Shown: piece after piece, positions 1 to 7,329 of the stretch
Layout: each line of letters opens with the position of its first letter
Numbering within the stretch: position 1 is the stretch's first letter
Source of the DNA: Streptomyces spinosus
Lineage (GTDB): Bacteria; Actinomycetota; Actinomycetes; Streptomycetales; Streptomycetaceae
Assembly: GCF_020400655.1 (NCBI RefSeq)
Contig: NZ_JAINRC010000017.1
Coordinates: forward strand, 62,001 to 126,000
DNA: 64,000 bases
Direction of reading: 5' to 3'
The notes under the pieces: model-generated
Told to the model about the DNA's origin: nothing
The model's input: only the letters and a program-made list of their open reading frames with translations
Database searches by the model: none
Program-made: the position numbers and the translations under genes

Positions 1-600
1 GGCATGGTCCTGTGCGACGACTCCCTCAAGGACCAGGTGGACCGCGGCTGCCCGATGGTCCTCGGCGGCCCGCTCCCGCACGTCATGGCCGCCAAGGCCG
101 TCGCCCTGGCCGAGGCCCGGCAGCCCGCCTTCCAGGACTACGCCCAGCGCATCGTGGACAACTCCCGCGCCCTCGCCGAAGGCCTGATGCGCCGCGGCGC
201 CACCCTCGTCACCGGCGGCACCGACAACCACCTGTGCCTGATCGACGTCGCCGGCTCCTACGGCCTCACCGGCCGCCAGGCCGAGGCCGCCCTGCTCGAC
301 TCCGGCATCGTCACCAACCGCAACGCCATCCCGGCCGACCCCAACGGCGCCTGGTACACCTCCGGCATCCGCATCGGCACCCCGGCGCTCACCACCCGCG
401 GCCTCGGCACGGCGGAGATGGACGAGGTGGCGGGCCTGATCGACCGCGTCCTCACCACCACCGAGGCGGGCACCACCAAGTCCGGCGCCCCCTCCAAGGC
501 GGCCCACGTCCTGGACGAGAAGGTCGCCCAGGAGATCTCGCAGAGGGCGACGGACCTGGTGGCGGGCTTCCCCCTCTACCCGGAGGTCGACCTCGGCTGA
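1..600 (+). CDS. glyA: serine hydroxymethyltransferase, C-terminal part
   Basis: This is the last 199 codons of a PLP enzyme that interconverts serine and glycine while charging tetrahydrofolate; the active-site lysine region lies outside the window. The visible part has the fold-type I C-terminal domain, with GCPMVLGGPLPHVMAAKAVA at the start, TGGTDNHLCLIDV in the middle and SGIRIGTPALTTRG near the end. These are characteristic SHMT strings, the last carrying the arginine that binds substrate carboxylate. The reading frame is open at base 1 and ends with TGA. It is followed by a strong hairpin, so it probably ends its transcript before trpS. The family call is secure; the paralogue identity is recalled from synteny. 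Confidence 0.92.
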   Translation, partial: GMVLCDDSLKDQVDRGCPMVLGGPLPHVMAAKAVALAEARQPAFQDYAQRIVDNSRALAEGLMRRGATLVTGGTDNHLCLIDVAGSYGLTGRQAEAALLDSGIVTNRNAIPADPNGAWYTSGIRIGTPALTTRGLGTAEMDEVAGLIDRVLTTTEAGTTKSGAPSKAAHVLDEKVAQEISQRATDLVAGFPLYPEVDLG

Positions 601-601
601 G

Positions 602-658
602 GCGCCCGGAAGGGGCGCTGGGGACCGCGCGACCGGCCAGGACCGGTCCGCGGTCCCC
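602..658 (+). terminator. double hairpin and dispersed-repeat-like element after glyA
   Basis: Two hairpins lie between glyA and trpS. The first pairs 602-607 (GCGCCC) with 613-618. The second has perfect 10-bp arms at 620-629 (GGGGACCGCG) and 649-658. The first part resembles the abundant Streptomyces intergenic palindrome whose clearer copies appear near 59.3 kb in this window. A terminator role for glyA is inferred from position. Confidence 0.6.
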
Positions 659-722
659 ACGCACCGCGCCACCCCCCACCTCTCGGGCCGACGACACCCC
701 GGCCGATGAGAGAATGGGTCAC

Positions 723-1739
723 ATGGCTTCCGCTGACCGTCCCCGCGTGCTGTCCGGCATCCAGCCCACCGCCGGCTCGTTCCACCTCGGCAACTACCTC
801 GGCGCCGTCCGCCAGTGGGTGGCACTCCAGGAGTCCCACGACGCGTTCTACATGGTCGTCGACCTGCACGCGATCACGGTCCCGCAGGACCCGCGGGAGC
901 TGCGCGCCAACACCCGGCTCGCCGCCGCCCAGCTGCTGGCCGCCGGGCTGGACCCGGACCGCTGCACGCTCTTCGTGCAGAGCCACGTCCCCGAGCACGC
1001 CCAGCTCGCCTGGATCATGAACTGCCTCACCGGCTTCGGCGAGGCCAGCCGCATGACCCAGTTCAAGGACAAGTCCGCCAAGCAGGGCGCGGACCGCGCC
1101 TCCGTCGGCCTCTTCACGTACCCGATCCTCCAGGTCGCGGACATCCTGCTGTACCAGGCGAACGAGGTGCCCGTCGGCGAGGACCAGCGCCAGCACATCG
1201 AACTGACCCGCGACCTCGCCGAGCGCTTCAACGGCCGCTTCGGCGACACCTTCACGATCCCGAAGCCGTACATCCTCAAGGAGACGGCGAAGATCTACGA
1301 CCTCCAGGACCCGACGGTCAAGATGAGCAAGTCGGCGTCCACGCCGAAGGGCCTCATCAACCTCCTCGACGAGCCGAAGGCCACGGCCAAGAAGGTCAAG
1401 AGCGCCGTCACGGACACCGACACGGTGATCCGCTACGACGCCGAGAACAAGCCCGGCGTCTCCAACCTCCTCACCATCTACTCCACGCTCACCGGCAGGA
1501 CGGTCGCGGAGCTGGAGCGGGAGTACGAGGGCAAGATGTACGGCGCGCTCAAGACCGACCTCGCCGAGGTCATGGTCGAGTTCGTCACGCCGTTCCGCGA
1601 GCGCACCCAGCAGTACCTGGACGACTCCGAGACGCTCGACGCGGTCCTCGCCAAGGGCGCGGAGAAGGCGCGTGCCGTCGCCGCCGAGACCCTCGCGCAG
1701 GCGTACGACCGCGTGGGCTTCCTCCCCGCCAAGCACTGA
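723..1739 (+). CDS. trpS: tryptophanyl-tRNA synthetase
   Basis: This class Ic aminoacyl-tRNA synthetase activates tryptophan with ATP and charges tRNA-Trp in the cytoplasm. The 338-residue product has the usual bacterial TrpRS length. The HIGH-like signature is in SFHLGNYLG (about residues 19-27) and the KMSKS loop is VKMSKS (about 199-204). GEDQRQHIELTRDLAERFN is the conserved tryptophan-pocket region. ATG 723 starts directly at the family N-terminus (PRVLSGIQPTAG follows), which decides the start over longer in-frame extensions. Many streptomycetes carry two TrpRS genes, one constitutive and one indolmycin-resistant. Synteny as I remember it places this with the constitutive type; that assignment is inference. 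Confidence 0.95.
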   Translation: MASADRPRVLSGIQPTAGSFHLGNYLGAVRQWVALQESHDAFYMVVDLHAITVPQDPRELRANTRLAAAQLLAAGLDPDRCTLFVQSHVPEHAQLAWIMNCLTGFGEASRMTQFKDKSAKQGADRASVGLFTYPILQVADILLYQANEVPVGEDQRQHIELTRDLAERFNGRFGDTFTIPKPYILKETAKIYDLQDPTVKMSKSASTPKGLINLLDEPKATAKKVKSAVTDTDTVIRYDAENKPGVSNLLTIYSTLTGRTVAELEREYEGKMYGALKTDLAEVMVEFVTPFRERTQQYLDDSETLDAVLAKGAEKARAVAAETLAQAYDRVGFLPAKH

Positions 1740-1889
1740 GGCGTACGACCGCACGGGTCCGCCGCGGGCAGAGCGCTGCACATCACTTCCGCCGCGCCTG
1801 CCCGAAGGACATCCGTGGCCGTACAGTCGATAGCCGACGGCCGGGACGAGACGGCCGAGAAGACGACAGACGCGACGACAGGAGACGAC

Positions 1890-2474
1890 GTGGGGACCGT
1901 AACGATCGGCGTGTCGATCGCGGTCCCGGAGCCTCACGGCAGCCTGCTCCAGGAGCGGCGCGCGGGCTTCGGCGACGCCGCGGCTCACGGCATCCCCACG
2001 CACGTCACGCTGCTGCCGCCGACCGAGGTGGACGAGGCCGACCTGCCGGCGGTCGACGCGCACCTCGCCGAGGTCGCCACCTCGGGCCGCCCGTTCCCGA
2101 TGCGGCTGTCCGGCACCGGCACCTTCCGGCCGCTGTCGCCGGTGGTCTACGTCCGCGTCGTCCGGGGCGCCGACGCGTGCGCCCGGCTCCAGCAGCGCAT
2201 CCGGGACGCCTCCGGGCCGGTGGCGCGCGAGCTGCAGTTCCCGTACCACCCGCACGTCACCGTCGCGCACGGCATCGACGAGGCGGCCATGGACCGCGCC
2301 TTCGAGGACCTGGCGGAGTTCGAGGCCGAGTGGCCGTGCACCGGCTTCGCGCTGTACGAGCAGGGCGCCGACGGCGTCTGGCGCAAGCTGCGCGAGTACG
2401 CCTTCGGGGGCCCGGTGGTCCCGCCCCAGCCGGGCCACACGGAAGTGGAACGGGGCACGATCGCCAGCCGCTAG
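1890..2474 (+). CDS. 2H phosphoesterase, 2'-5' RNA ligase family protein
   Basis: This cytoplasmic protein of 194 residues belongs to the 2H phosphoesterase / LigT-like superfamily, whose members open cyclic phosphodiesters or handle 2'-5' linkages. The paired catalytic H-x-T motifs are visible as HVTLLPP in the N-terminal half and HVTVAHG in the C-terminal half. I chose GTG 1890 because GGAG sits five bases upstream and the conserved fold starts at TIGVSIAVP. An in-frame GTG at 1815 would add 25 charged residues with no ribosome-binding site. The substrate is unknown. It lies 150 bases after trpS on the same strand but probably has its own promoter. Confidence 0.8.
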   Translation: MGTVTIGVSIAVPEPHGSLLQERRAGFGDAAAHGIPTHVTLLPPTEVDEADLPAVDAHLAEVATSGRPFPMRLSGTGTFRPLSPVVYVRVVRGADACARLQQRIRDASGPVARELQFPYHPHVTVAHGIDEAAMDRAFEDLAEFEAEWPCTGFALYEQGADGVWRKLREYAFGGPVVPPQPGHTEVERGTIASR

Positions 2475-2491
2475 AGATCGGCCTCAAGGCG

Positions 2492-3247
2492 TCAGGCGAT
2501 CAGCCGGCGGTACACGACGCGGGGCGCGTGCCGCAGGGCCGCCATCAGCGGGCGGAGCGCGCCCGGCACCCACACCGTCTCCGAGCGGCGGCGCAGGCCC
2601 AGTTCGATGGCCGTGGCGACCGCCTCCGGGGTACTGGAGAACGGTGTCGGCATCCCGCCGGCCGGCCTTCCCGTCCGGACCGAGCCGGGGCGTACGACCA
2701 TGACGTGGACGCCGGTGCCGTGCAGGGCGTCGCCGAGGCCTTGGGCGAAGACGTCGAGGCCGGCCTTGCTCGAGCCGTAGATGAAGTCGGCGCGGCGGGC
2801 GCGTTCGGCCGCGGCGGCGGACAGCACGACCAGACAGCCGTGGCCCTGGTTCTGCAGGGCACGCCCGACGACCAGGCCGGCCGAGACGGCCCCGGTGTAG
2901 TTGGTCTGGGCGACCCGCACCGCCCGTACCGGATCGCGCTCGTCGTGCGCCTGGTCGCCGAGGATGCCGAAGGCGAGCAGCACCATGTCGACGGGCCCGC
3001 CGGCGAACACCTTGCCGAGGACGTCCTCGTGGGACTCGGGATCGAGCGCGTCGAAGGCGACGGTGTGCACGTCCGCGCCGAGCGCGCGCAGGCTCCCGGC
3101 GGCGTTCTCCAGGGCCGGGGAGGGGCGGCCCGCCAGCCACACCGTGCGGGTGCGGCGGGCGATCAGCCGGCGCGCGGTGGCCAGCGCGATCTCGGACGTG
3201 CCGCCGAGGACGAGCAGGGACTGGGGCAGAGCGGTGGCGTCCTTCAT
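2492..3247 (-). CDS. SDR-family oxidoreductase, DprE2-like
   Basis: This 251-residue short-chain dehydrogenase resembles decaprenylphospho-beta-D-erythro-pentofuranosid-2-ulose 2-reductases (DprE2), which complete epimerisation of decaprenyl-phosphoryl ribose to arabinose. The nucleotide-binding loop is GGTSEIA close to the N-terminus, and the catalytic Tyr-Lys pair is in the motif YGSSK. The start is ATG 3247; upstream in-frame codons run into the divergent promoter region. The C-terminus is rich in arginine and aromatic residues, as in membrane-associated DprE2. It lies convergent with the 2H phosphoesterase (17 bases apart) and divergent from the YihY gene. No DprE1 partner is in the window, so the substrate is inferred from family only. 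Confidence 0.75.
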   Translation of the reverse strand: MKDATALPQSLLVLGGTSEIALATARRLIARRTRTVWLAGRPSPALENAAGSLRALGADVHTVAFDALDPESHEDVLGKVFAGGPVDMVLLAFGILGDQAHDERDPVRAVRVAQTNYTGAVSAGLVVGRALQNQGHGCLVVLSAAAAERARRADFIYGSSKAGLDVFAQGLGDALHGTGVHVMVVRPGSVRTGRPAGGMPTPFSSTPEAVATAIELGLRRRSETVWVPGALRPLMAALRHAPRVVYRRLIA

Positions 3248-3332
3248 GACAGCTGACCGTATCGCCCGGATATGACCGTTCTGCTGAAGAAACGCGGTGT
3301 TCACGCCCCTGGACAACGGGCACAGTCGCACC

Positions 3333-4244
3333 ATGGACTGGCTGAAGAGGCTCCCCGGCATCGGGCCGATCGTCGCCCGGCTGATGCTCACGCACGCCTG
3401 GCGCTGCTACGAGCGGCTGGACCGGGTGAAATGGGCCCGGCTCGCCGCCGCCATGACGTTCGTCAGCTTCGTGGCGCTGTTCCCGCTGCTGACCGTGGCC
3501 GCCGCCGTCACCGCCGCCACGCTCAGCCCGGCCCGCCAGAGGACCGTGGAGCACCGGATCGCCGACCAGTTCCCGGGCCTCTCCGACCAGTTGGACCTCA
3601 CCTCCCTGGTGCAGAACGCGGGCACGGTCGGCGTCATCGCGGGCGCGGTCCTGCTGTTCACCGGCATCGGCTGGGTCGGCCAGGTCCGGGACTGCCTGCG
3701 CGCGGTGTGGGAGCTGCCGGACCGCGAGGAGAACCCGGTCGTCACCAAGGCCAAGGACGCCGTCATCCTGCTCGGCTTCGGCGGCGCCCTCCTGGTCACC
3801 CTCGCCGCGTCCACCCTCGCCTCGGCCGCCGTCGGCCTGGTCTCCCGGCAGATCGGCCTGGACGAGCACAGCTGGGGCAGCGTCCTGTTGCAGATCGCCG
3901 CGTTCGCCGTCGCCGTGCTCGCCGACTTCCTCGTCCTGCTCTACGTCCTGACCCTGCTGCCCGGGGTCGAGCCGCCGCGCCGCCGCCTGCTGGTCGCGGC
4001 GCTGCTCGGCGCGGTCGGCTTCGAACTGCTGAAGCTGCTCCTCAGCGGCTACGTCCAGGGGGTCGCCGCGAAGAGCATGTACGGCGCGTTCGGCGTCCCC
4101 GTGGCACTGCTGCTGTGGATCAACTTCACGGCCAAACTGGTCCTGTTCTGCGCGTCCTGGACGGCGACGCCGAGCAAGGAGGCGGCGGGGCTCAGGGACG
4201 CGCCCGACGGCGCATCAGGTCCGGCAGCGGCCATCGGCGGTTGA
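3333..4244 (+). CDS. YihY/virulence factor BrkB family membrane protein
   Basis: A 303-residue polytopic inner-membrane protein of the YihY/BrkB family, for which no defined transport activity is established. The family core is visible as ARLAAAMTFVSFVALFPLLTV after a short amphipathic N-terminus, followed by about five further hydrophobic segments and a final MYGAFGVPVALLLWINFTA helix. The start is ATG 3333, just before the family-typical N-terminal helix. The 3' end overlaps the convergent D-Ala-D-Ala carboxypeptidase gene by 53 bases, so the two transcripts are mutually antisense at their tails. Confidence 0.85.
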   Translation: MDWLKRLPGIGPIVARLMLTHAWRCYERLDRVKWARLAAAMTFVSFVALFPLLTVAAAVTAATLSPARQRTVEHRIADQFPGLSDQLDLTSLVQNAGTVGVIAGAVLLFTGIGWVGQVRDCLRAVWELPDREENPVVTKAKDAVILLGFGGALLVTLAASTLASAAVGLVSRQIGLDEHSWGSVLLQIAAFAVAVLADFLVLLYVLTLLPGVEPPRRRLLVAALLGAVGFELLKLLLSGYVQGVAAKSMYGAFGVPVALLLWINFTAKLVLFCASWTATPSKEAAGLRDAPDGASGPAAAIGG

Positions 4245-5451
4245 CCAGGAACGCCCCGCCCCCGAGCAGCGCCAGCAGCCCGCCCGCGACGGCCAGGGCG
4301 ATCCCGACCCCGCCGGAGCCGGATCCGGCGGTCGCGCTCGCCACGGGCTTCGACCCCGCACCGCCGGTTCCGGCCGCCTGTCCCGACCCCTGCGCCGGGT
4401 CCTGTGCGGCGGGCGTGCCGGTGCCGGGCCGCGGGGCCGCCGAGGAGGCGCTCCTCGGCGGCACCAGCTCGCCCACCGCGTTGACCTTGCCGACGGCCTG
4501 GAAGCCCCAGTCGAACAGCTTCGCCGTCTCCTTGTAGACCTCGTTGTGCTCGCGCTTGGCCGGGTTCATCACCGTGACCAGCAGCACCTTGCCGTTCCGC
4601 TCGGCGACCCCGGTGAAGGTGGCGCCCGCGTGCGTGGTGTTGCCGTTCTTCACGCCCGCGATGCCCTGGTAGACGGGGACGTCGGTGTCGCCGCTCAGCA
4701 GCCGGTTGGTGTTCCGGATCTCGGTGGAGCCGAACGTCGCGCTCACCGTCGAGCAGTAGTCGCGGAAGTCCTTCTTCTGCAGCCCGGAACGGGCGAACAG
4801 CGACAGGTCGTACGCCGACGACACCTGCCCCGGCGCGTCGTAGCCGTCCGGCGAGACCACGGTCGTGTCCAGGGCCTGGAGTTCCCCGGCGTGGTCCTGC
4901 ATGTCCTGGACGGTCTGCCTGATGCCGCCGTTCATCTGGGACAGCACGTGCACGGCGTCGTTGCCCGAGCGCAGGAAGACCCCGAGCCACAGGTCGCGGA
5001 CGGAGTAGGTGGCACCCTCCTTTATCCCGACCACGCTGGAGCCGACGCCCACGCCCTTGAGGTCCGACGCCGCCACCTTGTGCTCGGTGCTCCGCGGGAA
5101 CCGGGGCAGCACCGTGTCCGCGAACAGCATCTTCAGCGTGCTCGCCGGGGGCAGCCGCCAGTGCGCGTTGTGCGCGGCGAGGACCTCCCCGGACTCGGCG
5201 TCGGAGACGATCCAGGAACGGGCGGTGAGGTCCTTGGGCAGGACCGGCACGCCGGGCGCGAGGTTGACCTGCGTGCCCGGCATGCCGAGCCGGGCGCCGC
5301 CCACGGTGGACATCCGGGCCGGGGGCGTGGCCGTGGGGCTCGTCGAGGGGGTCGGCGCGGCGAGGGCGGCGGGCGCGGTGACGGACAGGGACAGCAGGGT
5401 GGCGGAGGTGACCAGCAGGGATCGCCTGACGGTCGTGTTCGGTGCGGGCAC
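4192..5451 (-). CDS. D-alanyl-D-alanine carboxypeptidase (penicillin-binding protein)
   Basis: This extracytoplasmic serine peptidase of the S11/PBP type trims the terminal D-Ala of peptidoglycan stem peptides. The product is 419 residues. A signal peptide covers roughly residues 8-32. The three active-site motifs are present: STLK at 104-107, SGN at 162-164 and KNG at 268-270. A Ser/Pro/Gly-rich linker leads to a C-terminal transmembrane helix and a basic cytoplasmic tail, so the enzyme is membrane anchored on the outer face. I chose GTG 5451 because it gives a normal signal peptide; the frame stays open much further upstream but that would remove it. The next upstream in-frame ATG (near 5542) abuts the divergent gene. 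Confidence 0.9.
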   Translation of the reverse strand: MPAPNTTVRRSLLVTSATLLSLSVTAPAALAAPTPSTSPTATPPARMSTVGGARLGMPGTQVNLAPGVPVLPKDLTARSWIVSDAESGEVLAAHNAHWRLPPASTLKMLFADTVLPRFPRSTEHKVAASDLKGVGVGSSVVGIKEGATYSVRDLWLGVFLRSGNDAVHVLSQMNGGIRQTVQDMQDHAGELQALDTTVVSPDGYDAPGQVSSAYDLSLFARSGLQKKDFRDYCSTVSATFGSTEIRNTNRLLSGDTDVPVYQGIAGVKNGNTTHAGATFTGVAERNGKVLLVTVMNPAKREHNEVYKETAKLFDWGFQAVGKVNAVGELVPPRSASSAAPRPGTGTPAAQDPAQGSGQAAGTGGAGSKPVASATAGSGSGGVGIALAVAGGLLALLGGGAFLVNRRWPLPDLMRRRARP

Positions 5452-5542
5452 GACCGAGAACGTACCCGTACCCGGCGGCGAAGTCCCGCGTCGCCTCCCA
5501 CCCCCGGCGCGGGACCGGACGCGGGACGGCGATACTGGACCC

Positions 5543-5782
5543 ATGAAGCTCAGCCGCCCGGTGTCCTGGTTCCTGCTCGCCTTCGGGGTGTGGTCCTGGG
5601 TCATCTGGGTCACTTTCATCAAGAACCTGGTCAAGGACAGCAGCGGGCTCGCCTTCGACGACGGCCAGCCGACCGCGTACTTCTGGGTGCATCTGCTGCT
5701 GGCGGTCGTCTCCTTCGTATTGGGGACGGTCATCGGGGTCCTCGGGTTGCGCGGTCTGCGCGCACTGCGCCGGAATTCATAG
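5543..5782 (+). CDS. small SCO4848-family membrane protein
   Basis: A 79-residue protein with two transmembrane segments, around residues 7-25 and 45-68, separated by an acidic polar loop containing AFDDGQPTAYFWVH. It matches the conserved actinomycete family named after S. coelicolor SCO4848, whose function is unknown. It starts with ATG 5543, diverges from the carboxypeptidase gene and ends 15 bases before the metallophosphoesterase gene, so the two are probably cotranscribed. The basic C-terminus (RGLRALRRNS) suggests the tail stays in the cytoplasm. Confidence 0.8.
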   Translation: MKLSRPVSWFLLAFGVWSWVIWVTFIKNLVKDSSGLAFDDGQPTAYFWVHLLLAVVSFVLGTVIGVLGLRGLRALRRNS

Positions 5783-5797
5783 CGGGGACCGGTCGGG

Positions 5798-7117
5798 GTG
5801 GTCATCGTCCTCGCGCTCGTCGCCCTGGCCGCCCTGGCCGTCGTGGCGGGCCTGCACTGGTACGTGTGGCGGCGCCTGGTCCGCGACACCACGCGGGGCC
5901 CGGGCCCGGCCCGCCGCGCCGGCACCGCGCTGTTCGTCACCGGCCCGGTCCTGACGGTCGGAGCCCTGGTCGCCGAACGCTCGGGCGCCCCCTTCTGGCT
6001 CCAGCGCACCCTGGCCTGGCCGGGCTTCCTGTGGATGGCCCTGGCGCTGTACCTGCTCCTGGCGGTCCTGGCGACCGAGGCCCTGCGCCCGCTCGTGAAC
6101 CGCCTTGGCCGGCGCATCGCGCCCTCATCCCTCGACCACCCGAGCCCGGACCCCGCGGCTTCACCTCTCGGCCGACCGAGTCGGGTGGCGGGTGGGCAGG
6201 GTCCGGGGGTTCAGGGGGCGGAGCCCCCTGGGGCGGTCACCGCGGCACCGGCACCGGCACAGACACCCGCACAGGCACCGCGCGCCGAGGAACCCGCGCG
6301 GCGCCTCGTCGTCGCCCGCCTCCTCGCCGGCGCGGCCACCACCGCCGCCGTGGCGACAGTCGGCCACGGCACCTACGGCGTCCTGAAGGGCCCCCGGGTC
6401 ATACACGTCACCGTACCGCTCACCAAACTCCCGCGAGCGGCCCACGGCTTCCGCATAGCCGTCGTCAGCGACATCCACCTCGGCCCCGTCCTCGGCCGGG
6501 GCTTCGCGCAGCGGGTCGTCGACACGGTCAACGCCACCCGGCCGGACCTGATCGCGGTCGTCGGCGACCTGGTCGACGGCAGCGTCAAGGACCTGGGCCC
6601 GGCCGCCGCCCCCCTCGCCGGGCTCAGCGCCCGCCACGGCGCGTACTTCGTCACGGGCAACCACGAGTACTTCTCCGGGGCCGAGCAGTGGATCGAGGAG
6701 GTCCGCGACCTCGGCCTGCACCCGCTGCAGAACGCCCGCACCGAGCTGCCGTACTTCGACCTGGCCGGCGTCAACGACCTCCAGGGCGAGAGCGAGGGCC
6801 AGGGCCCGGACTTCGCCAGGGCGCTCGACGACCGGGACCCAGCACGCGCGTGCGTACTGCTCGCCCACCAGCCCGTGCAGATCCACGAGGCCGTACGCCA
6901 CGGCGTCGACCTCCAGCTCTCCGGCCACACCCACGGCGGCCAGCTCTGGCCCGGCAGCCTCCTCGCCGCCGCGGCCAACCCGACGGTCGCCGGTCTGGAC
7001 CGCTACGGCGACACGCAGTTGTACGTCAGCAGGGGCGCGGGCGCCTGGGGGCCGCCCACACGCGTGGGGGCGCCGTCGGACGTGACCGTGATCGAACTGG
7101 CCGCCACCCGCGCGTAG
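5798..7117 (+). CDS. membrane-anchored metallophosphoesterase
   Basis: A 439-residue protein with about three N-terminal transmembrane segments and a C-terminal calcineurin-like phosphoesterase domain of the YkuE/YaeI type. The metal-binding signatures appear in order: D225-x-H227 in VVSDIHLG, GDLVDG, GNHEYF and SGHTHGG. Related enzymes cleave phosphodiester or pyrophosphate bonds in lipid-linked substrates; the substrate here is unknown. The start is GTG 5798, 15 bases after the small SCO4848-type gene. Residues of about 109-168 are a Pro/Ala/Gly/Gln linker. Part of it is encoded by a palindromic intergenic-type repeat read in frame (see the repeat entry), which related proteins may lack. 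Confidence 0.85.
   Translation: MVIVLALVALAALAVVAGLHWYVWRRLVRDTTRGPGPARRAGTALFVTGPVLTVGALVAERSGAPFWLQRTLAWPGFLWMALALYLLLAVLATEALRPLVNRLGRRIAPSSLDHPSPDPAASPLGRPSRVAGGQGPGVQGAEPPGAVTAAPAPAQTPAQAPRAEEPARRLVVARLLAGAATTAAVATVGHGTYGVLKGPRVIHVTVPLTKLPRAAHGFRIAVVSDIHLGPVLGRGFAQRVVDTVNATRPDLIAVVGDLVDGSVKDLGPAAAPLAGLSARHGAYFVTGNHEYFSGAEQWIEEVRDLGLHPLQNARTELPYFDLAGVNDLQGESEGQGPDFARALDDRDPARACVLLAHQPVQIHEAVRHGVDLQLSGHTHGGQLWPGSLLAAAANPTVAGLDRYGDTQLYVSRGAGAWGPPTRVGAPSDVTVIELAATRA
6165..6240 (+). repeat. palindromic dispersed-type repeat inside the metallophosphoesterase gene
   Basis: The stretch contains a GGGTCCGGGGG run followed by a perfect 8-bp hairpin, CAGGGGGC at 6212-6219 and GCCCCCTG at 6223-6230. 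This composition is familiar from short palindromic repeats scattered in Streptomyces intergenic DNA (general knowledge). Here it is translated in frame as a Gly/Pro-rich linker between the membrane part and the phosphoesterase domain. Confidence 0.5.
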
Positions 7118-7329
7118 CCGGCACCCGTGTGACGGGAACCGCTCCCACACCTGTGGAGGAGCTGTGAAACCCGGCGGAAACCACGCCTCGGTAAGTTCTT
7201 TCACAACTGGTCAGAAAGCCCTTCCGCGCGGTGAAACCGGTGTGATTAGGTGAGCCGCGCCACTTAGGGGAGTGGCCGATTCAACCTGGCCAGGGGTAGG
7301 GCCCTGACGGGCCTGGGGAGGGCACCACC

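Noticed and set aside
1701..1752. Direct repeat GCGTACGACCGC at 1701-1712 and 1741-1752
   Set aside because: Only 12 bases, one copy in the trpS coding end and one just after the stop. It looks like a small local duplication with no further structure.
576..2438. 620-codon minus-strand open frame opposite trpS and the 2H phosphoesterase gene
   Set aside because: It is a shadow of two well-supported plus-strand genes, rich in Arg/Gly/Val as antisense frames in high-GC DNA are, and has no start context or recognisable domain.
4192..6117. 641-codon version of the D-Ala-D-Ala carboxypeptidase
   Set aside because: The extra N-terminal 222 codons lie antisense to two plus-strand genes and would bury the signal peptide inside the protein.
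7153..7254. Possible 29-codon small gene starting GTG 7164 behind GGAGGAG upstream of the substrate-binding protein
   Set aside because: The spacing between GGAGGAG and GTG is only two bases and the peptide has no recognisable feature. I could not support it from sequence alone.
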